DNA from: Elymus sibiricus
Lineage: Eukaryota > Streptophyta > Magnoliopsida > Poales > Poaceae
Assembly: GCA_039707655.1 (NCBI GenBank)
Contig: CM077665.1
Coordinates: forward strand, 306,838,486-306,902,485
Direction: 5' to 3'
Length of the DNA stretch: 64,000 nucleotides
Shown here: positions 58,349 to 64,000 of the stretch, piece after piece
How positions within the stretch are numbered: position 1 is the stretch's first letter
How the letters are laid out: each line of letters begins with the position of its first letter
Notes under the pieces: model-generated
What the model was told of the DNA's origin: nothing
Databases searched by the model: none
What the model saw: only the letters and a program-made list of their open reading frames with translations
Translations under genes and position numbers: made by a program

Positions 58349-58947
58349 GTTGGATGCACACCCCACTTAACTTCATTTGAGCTTTCATACACTTATAGCT
58401 CTAGTGCATCATTTGCATGGCAATCCCTACTCCTTGCATTGACATCTATCGATGGCATTTCCATAGCCTGTTGTTACACCTAATTGATGTGAGACTATCT
58501 TCTCCACTTTTTACCCCTTTGATATATACCACCATTTTCTATTCCACTTAAATGCTATGTCCAATGGCTCACGCTCATGTATTGCGTGAAGAATAAAAAT
58601 TTGATGCATATTGAAAAATTAAGATCCAATTGCCTGACTAGGGCACCGTGGTGCTTGACATTTGTATTAATGTGGTGAAGATGGAGCCATGCCTTGCTAA
58701 TATAATAAGATGAATGGGGGGTGGGGGGGGGGGCGGTAAACATTTCTTAAGCATCATATACTTTTTAAAGATTAATGATTTTGTTTCTTACATTTTAAAT
58801 ATTTCTACGATTAAATATTTGTTGATTCATCTTTTCTTAATGAGCATACATGCATAAGATTACATAATGGATAGCATGTCACATCAAAAAATCTGTTTTT
58901 ATCATTTACCTACTCGAGGACGAGCAAGAATTAAGCTTGGGGATGCT
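58349..58947 (+). other. 3' internal end of element B with polypurine tract
   Basis: It starts GTTGGATGCACACCCC (first five bases are the Angela target duplication) and matches 28122-28650 of element A. It holds a G-run-rich stretch (58716-58735) and the block ACTCGAGGACGAGCAAG, then AAGCTTGGGGATGC before the LTR. Confidence 0.75.
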
Positions 58948-60517
58948 TGATATGTCTCCAACGTATCTATAATTTTTGATTGTTCCATGCTGATATATTA
59001 TCATTCTAGGATACTTTTTGGGTCTTTATTTACCAATTCATAATATTTTTGAGCACTAACCTATTGACCCAGTCCCAGTGCGAGTTGCTGTTTTCTGCAT
59101 GTTTTTGCCTTTTCAGGTTTACAGTACCAAACGAAGTCCAATTGGCACGAAACTTTTTGATGATTTTTTCTGGACCAAAAGAAGACCTGGAAGCTTCGGA
59201 AGGAGGTCGGGAGGCGCACGAGGGACCCACCAAACATCAGGGCACGCCCTGGGAGGGGGGCGCCCTGATATGTGGTGGCCCCCTCGTGTCTCTCCCGACG
59301 TCCCTCTCTGGCTTATAAATTCTCTAATATTGCAAAAACCCTGGAGGCAGTCCCGAAACCCGTTTTCCGCCGCCGCAAGTCTCTATTCCGTCGCGAGGCC
59401 ATCTGGAGCTTCGTTCTGGCACCCTGCCGGAGGGGGGATCGATCATAGAGGGCCTCTTCATCAACCTTGCTGCCCTAATGATGATGTGTGAGTAGTTCAC
59501 CACACACCTACGGGTCCATAGCTAGTACCTAGATGGCAATCTCTCTATCTCTTGATCTTCAATACAATGATCATCGCATCTTCGCTTTGATCTATCCAAT
59601 GTAATCCTATTGTGCGGTGTGTTTGTTGGGATCCGATGAATTGTGGGTTTATGTTAAGATTATTCATGAAAAGTAGTTGAGATACCTCTGATATATATTG
59701 TCTCTTAATTGCATGATCATTATAGCTTCGTAATGCTCTCCGATCTATTGATGTGCTTTGTCCAAGTAGATTGATATTTCATCGGTGGGAGTGGTGCGTT
59801 GTGGTAGGTTCAACCTGGCGAGTTTCTATATCCCAGTGGCAAAGTAGGGGACAAGATGCGTCTTTGTGTTGTTGCTACTAAGGATAACACGATGGGGTTT
59901 ATTCATATTGCTTGAGTTTACTTTGTCTACATCATGTCATCGTTCTCCATGCATTACTCTATTTTACTTAATACTCTAGATGCATGCTGGATAGCGGTCG
60001 ACGAGCGGACTAATAGTAATAGGTGCAGGCAGGAGTCGGCCTATTTGTTTATGGACATGATGCCTATATACACATGATCATTGCCGTGAAAATCGCATAA
60101 CTATCCGCTTTTCTATCAATTGCCCAACAGTAATTTCCGTATGCTGCCTACATGAGAGATGCCGATAGGGAAACTATGGCCCCCGGGTCTATCCACTTAT
60201 ATATATTTACAAACGCTACAATTACCTTGTTGCTTTTATTTACCTTTTATTTTATTTTGCAATTTATATTTATCAACAATTATCTACACAACTCAGTTGC
60301 TTGCAAATAATGAGATCAAGGGGATTGACAACCCTCTTGCCCGCGTTGGGTGCAAGTTGTTTGTTCATTTGTGTGCAACCACTGAAGACGGTTGGGGATT
60401 GATATTCCTATTGGTTCGATAAACCTTGGTTTCATAACTGAGGGAAATACTTACCCACTTTGTGCTGCAATTACCCGTTCCTCTTCACGGAAAACCCAAC
60501 GCAGATCACAAGTATCA
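58948..60517 (+). repeat. 3' LTR of element B
   Basis: 1570 bp, starting TGATATGTCTCCAACG and ending ATCACAAGTATCA. A T replaces C in the conserved ACGTCTCC word at its start. It contains the inverted repeat ATCAGGGC / GCCCTGAT around 59236-59270. Confidence 0.92.
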
Positions 60518-61660
60518 CCGAGCCACCGCCACATATATAGAACACGACCTTCAAAAATGACAAAAGGGTCTCGATGGCGATGAAGGCAAAATCCTGACAG
60601 CGAAGCAGAGTAGATCATGGGAGGGGGGCATGGAGGAGATCCAAGGAGGTTGAACCCGAAGGGGTGGGGGGTGCGTCACTTAACATGTGGCATAACCCAC
60701 GTCAAGCCATCGCTGTCGACGAGCTCGATGTCGTAGCCGGCTGCCGGGTCATACAGACATGCGCAAGCCCGCTTATTAAATGCCCCGGGCTAGTCATCGT
60801 AGTGAGCTTCCCCGGGGGGCCTCGGCGGCCACCTCGCCGTCGTCCAGTGGATAGGCCTTGATATACCTATTTTTGGCCATTCGCTCCTCCAGCTCCCCGG
60901 GAAGCATAGCCGGGCTGAGGCTACGACGCTCTGGAGTGTGGGTGACGATGGGGATGGGGATCTGCGGGAAACAGGGTGCTTCGTAGGTTGAAACTACATG
61001 GTGGACCAGAGTTGTGCATGCATTCGACATGGAGGAGCACTACTGTCGAGTGCAAGGACGACTCTAGTCCAACCCCCTTGTGATGGATCTTCATGAGGAC
61101 TTCGAGATAGTCACCGGAAGGCCTGCAGAGGATGACAATGGAGTCGAGGGCGGCGACGGTGGGCTAGCTAGGGTTGTAGCGAGGGAGAGGAGTGGTGCAT
61201 GCGGGAGCGGAGGTTTTCCTTTTTTTACGTAATCTGAGCAGAGGTTTTGTGGTGGGGAGGGGGGCAGGTGGTGTTTGAGGAAATGCCGCACGGCTACTAA
61301 ATTTTTTACTAGGCGGGAGTGAAATGCCAGGATGCGGGGCTACTGAAAATTTAGATTATGGGATTGAAGCGGCGTGGCCAGCGTGGGAGCAACAAGCATC
61401 GCACACAGCAGAAACATAATAAGTGTGTGCTATCAAATAGGAAAAACCCGCGGAATTGCCATTTTTCAAATGGCTCAAGGCGGTAGATATTTTTGCCAGG
61501 GAAGTCTCATGGAGCCCAATCGTGTCCGGCACCAACCAGTGGACCGTGCTGATGTGCCAGCGTCAGATGGAATGGTGTCTGTTGTGTGTACAATCGCAAA
61601 CGGTTGTGACATTCAAATAGTTTGCTATTTACTCCTAGACTAATAATATATAGGAGCATT
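60518..61660. mobile_element. CACTA transposon, part right of element B
   Basis: After CCGAG (60518-60522) the sequence CAAAAATGACAAAAGGGTCT and GCGAAGCAGAGTAGATC repeats motifs of the left CACTA part (about 33424-33490). A diverged copy of the minus-strand exon at 32206-32462 occurs at about 61060-61115. Words such as ATCGCACACAGC and AATCGCAAACGG at 61398-61605 resemble the subterminal repeats at 31243-32050, so a CACTA end may lie near 61620-61660, but no clean terminus is visible. Confidence 0.5.
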
Positions 61661-63263
61661 TCACCAAAAAAATTGTGGGAAAGGGGTCAGAACACATACA
61701 CGCCTGCAAGTGGAACAAAAATATGTATGCACGGGGTGGTTTGATCGTTCAAAATACCCAATGCGTAACTTTGATGTGGCACATGTCTCCTTCGTCGCCA
61801 CTTCGTGTCGGTGGGAGGGGGAATCCTAGCTACGAATACATGCCACCAAACAGGTCTCGTGTCTCACCCATGCCGTAACACGAAAATGAAACATATACAT
61901 GAATCCAGCATAGTCAAACCACCCCATCTCTCTTCTGGTCAATGGTGGACTATGGCCCATGCGCCTCGCAACACAGACATCCCGACCAAAGAATCAACAT
62001 TTTGGTCAAACCTCTCCCGTTATCGGTCGAAAGGATGGACGTCTACCGAGGCCCATGAATGGGTGTGACACCGATAACCACACGATGGAGTGTCGAAGAC
62101 AGCCATCACCTGCAGGTGGCACAAACATATATACGGAAATGTTGTGTTGCATTTGAATTCATTAATATATACCTCATGTGCAACTTTGATGTGGCACATG
62201 CTTTGGAACCGGAAAGCCCCCCCTTGAGCGAGTGTTCATGACGTGTACAACTAGTATGTCGAGCGTCGATGGGAATGATTCACGCGTACGTACGCGTGTG
62301 CTCAGACTTGGTTAAGGAAACTCAAATGACCTATATATTATATACCATAACACAAACCAATTGAAGAATCCACCATGGTAACCTCTCTCTCGTTGTTAGT
62401 CAATGTGATGGACGTCCACGCGGGCCCACGAATGGACTTTCCAACGACAACCACACGAAGGAGTATCCAAAGACAATCACCATCTAAGCGTGGATCAAAC
62501 ATATGCATGGAAGTGTTGTGTGATGTTTACATACCCAACACACAAACTTTGGCGTGGCACACCATCCTCGGGAATCTTACAGTCCGCACGGAAAGCAAGG
62601 TTCACGACACATAGTATATATATATATACCCCCCCATTCGAGCCGATGGGAGAGACATTCATGCATACACTACACGCACTCAAATTATACCATGTAATCT
62701 CACACCCATGGCCTACTGCAAACATCGCCCTAAAAAGAATCCACAATAATTATCCTCTTTCGTTGCGGTACAAAAGTACGTGAGGCCACAGATGGGAGTG
62801 ACACTGATAATTGTGCAAGGGGGCGGTGTCCGAGGACAACCACCACCTTCATGCTGCCCTAACATATGTACGGAGGTGTTGTCTGATGTTTTGAACACCC
62901 AATGCACACCTTTGATGTGGCACCTTTGCAAACCGAAAAAAACACGGAGGTTCACAATGTGTACAATGAGCACGCGCGTGCACACATGCGCCCAAACTTT
63001 CATCCGGAATCTCACCATGATCTTCGCCGAAACACGGACTAAGATGAATCCACCTTTGATCAAACCCCTCTCGCCACGCCATCCAAGGTGATATACCGCA
63101 CGGGGGCAACGAATGGGTGTGTCGGTGGTAACCGCATGAGTGAGTGTACGAGTACCACCACCGCATGCATGAGACACAAACATATGCATGAAAAAGATCA
63201 TGATCGATATGCTTTAAATATATACCCAATGCATGACTTTTGACGTGGCACATGCCTCACCTG
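61661..63263. repeat. Degenerate tandem array of about five units
   Basis: A TTTGATGTGGCAC-like word recurs at about 61771, 62186, 62549, 62911 and 63239, each preceded by about 60-90 bases by AACATATGCATG-like words and by CCCAATGC-like words. Unit spacings are about 415, 363, 362 and 328 bases. Units are strongly diverged and lack coding frames. They could be subterminal repeats of a second CACTA element ending at 63928, or an old satellite-like block. Confidence 0.5.
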
Positions 63264-63794
63264 AAGCTGGCAATGGTTAAAACCGTTACCCGCATCCCCA
63301 TGGGTAATTACTATATTAATTAGGGCACGGAGAAGTGCCAGCTTGAATTCCCATGGGGAAGATGGTGGGTCAAATACCTTACCCAGCGTGCAGGACGGGG
63401 ATGTGGATGGGATATATATAGCATTACCCGCCTTAACCATGAAGTACTTACATGTGGGCTCTGAAATTAGTAGACCCCACGTAATTTGTGCCCTCAGTCA
63501 CCCAAATTTCCATAGATCCCACCCCATCTGGCCCAAAAATCCCTAATAAATCCCAAACTTAGCCGCAACATATTGTTTATTGCGTTGAAATATTGTTTTT
63601 TTACTGAAATACTATTGAATGTTGTTCTTAAATGCATGTTGGGTGTCCCCACGGGATAAAGAAGTGGCGACGGGGATGGGAAACTTTGTATCACCACGCA
63701 CGGGTACGGAGACGGAGACGGGAATGGGAGGGCGGTGATGGGGACGGGGATGGGACTCCAATATACCCGCCTGAGTAATCCCCATTGCCAGCTT
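63264..63794. mobile_element. hAT-like MITE with 13-bp inverted ends
   Basis: AAGCTGGCAATGG at 63264-63276 is mirrored by CCATTGCCAGCTT at 63782-63794. The CTGGCAATGG end and the GACGGGGATGGG-rich interior resemble small hAT-derived elements of plants. Flanking 8-mers (CTCACCTG and GATGCTTA) do not match, so a target duplication is not shown. An inner inverted copy of the end (GCCAGCTTGAATTCCC) lies at about 63338-63353. Confidence 0.55.
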
Positions 63795-64000
63795 GATGCT
63801 TAACTAACCGGACAACCCCACGTGGTGGCGCGCATATGACACGTATTGTGTGCCGTACCCCCACACCCCACTTGTCCCACCACACCACCGCCACTTCGAG
63901 GCATGCATGTCAAACTTTTTCTGTAGTGCACATTGGACAATAGGAGTCCAGTGTTAAAATTTGATTTCTAAAGAACATTAAGATATATGTATACATTAAA
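63795..64000. other. CACTA-type terminus and right edge
   Basis: CTTTTTCTGTAGTG, ending at 63928, is the reverse complement of CACTACAGAAAAAG, a typical CACTA end. A second possible end, GGAGTCCAGTG at 63953, is followed by TTAA and would pair with the CACTGG start at 31243, which is preceded by TTAA. Which of the two is the real end, and of which element, is open. Confidence 0.4.

Larger units (their letters stand above)
34314..60517 (+). mobile_element. Element B: Athila-like gypsy hosting two copia elements
   Basis: LTRs at 34314-35870 (1557 bp) and 58948-60517 (1570 bp), with target duplication CCGAG at 34309-34313 and 60518-60522. After removing the Sirevirus-like insertion (38376-48994) and the Angela-type insertion (49444-58348), B is about 6.7 kb: LTR, PBS, a short gag remnant, the shared non-coding region, polypurine tract, LTR. 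The gag frame is followed directly by the block that ends coding in element A, so pol was deleted or never present. It is non-autonomous and of the same family as A and C. Confidence 0.92.

Noticed and set aside
60664..60861. Short plus-strand frame near 60.7 kb as a small gene
   Set aside because: Inside CACTA-derived DNA, no conserved motif, G/C-biased composition.

Overview
The window looks like intergenic, repeat-packed DNA of a Triticeae grass (wheat, Aegilops or barley type). The grounds are a copia element whose LTR starts TGTTAGAAATATGCCC (the Angela/BARE1/WIS type), several gypsy LTRs starting TGATACGTCTCCAACG, a Stowaway MITE, CACTA ends, and insertions nested inside insertions. I found no intact host gene. 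Almost every coding stretch is a transposon gene, and all carry stops or frameshifts. Family names are from memory and were not checked against a database.

Left half. A gypsy LTR remnant (1-845) abuts a PIF/Harbinger ORF1-like Myb/SANT gene. That gene is split by a 19.7 kb non-autonomous Athila-like gypsy element on the minus strand (element C, 1073-20744, target duplication GAGGA). Inside C sits a 13 kb Tat-lineage gypsy element, also minus strand (2885-15875, duplication TTATC). It has gag, protease, reverse transcriptase, two RNase H domains and integrase, plus a plus-strand antisense gene with two predicted introns between pol and the 3' LTR. The Harbinger gene resumes at 20745, followed by a LINE-like tail and unclassified DNA.

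Middle and right half. Element A (23776-29521, plus strand, same family as C) holds a solo LTR and is cut at 29522 by an LTR-like, GC-rich fragment (D). D is cut at 31243 by a CACTA element. The CACTA is cut by gypsy element B (34314-60517, duplication CCGAG), which itself hosts a Sirevirus-like copia on the minus strand (38376-48994, duplication CACGC) and an Angela-type copia on the plus strand (49444-58348, duplication GTTGG). CACTA sequence resumes at 60518, then a degenerate five-unit repeat, a hAT-like MITE and a CACTA-type terminus.

Main observations. (1) Elements A, B and C lack recognisable RT and integrase but share a long non-coding region with three hairpin classes; one is an array of small stem-loops with a constant CTTCACTT core and stems that change sequence while still pairing. 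(2) The Tat element has an intron-bearing antisense gene and a striking excess of the word CTTGCCGG on both strands. (3) The Sirevirus-like element has a 1.18 kb tandem duplication that gives it two primer-binding sites. (4) Two unrelated LTR insertions hit the same short site, eight bases apart, in elements A and B.
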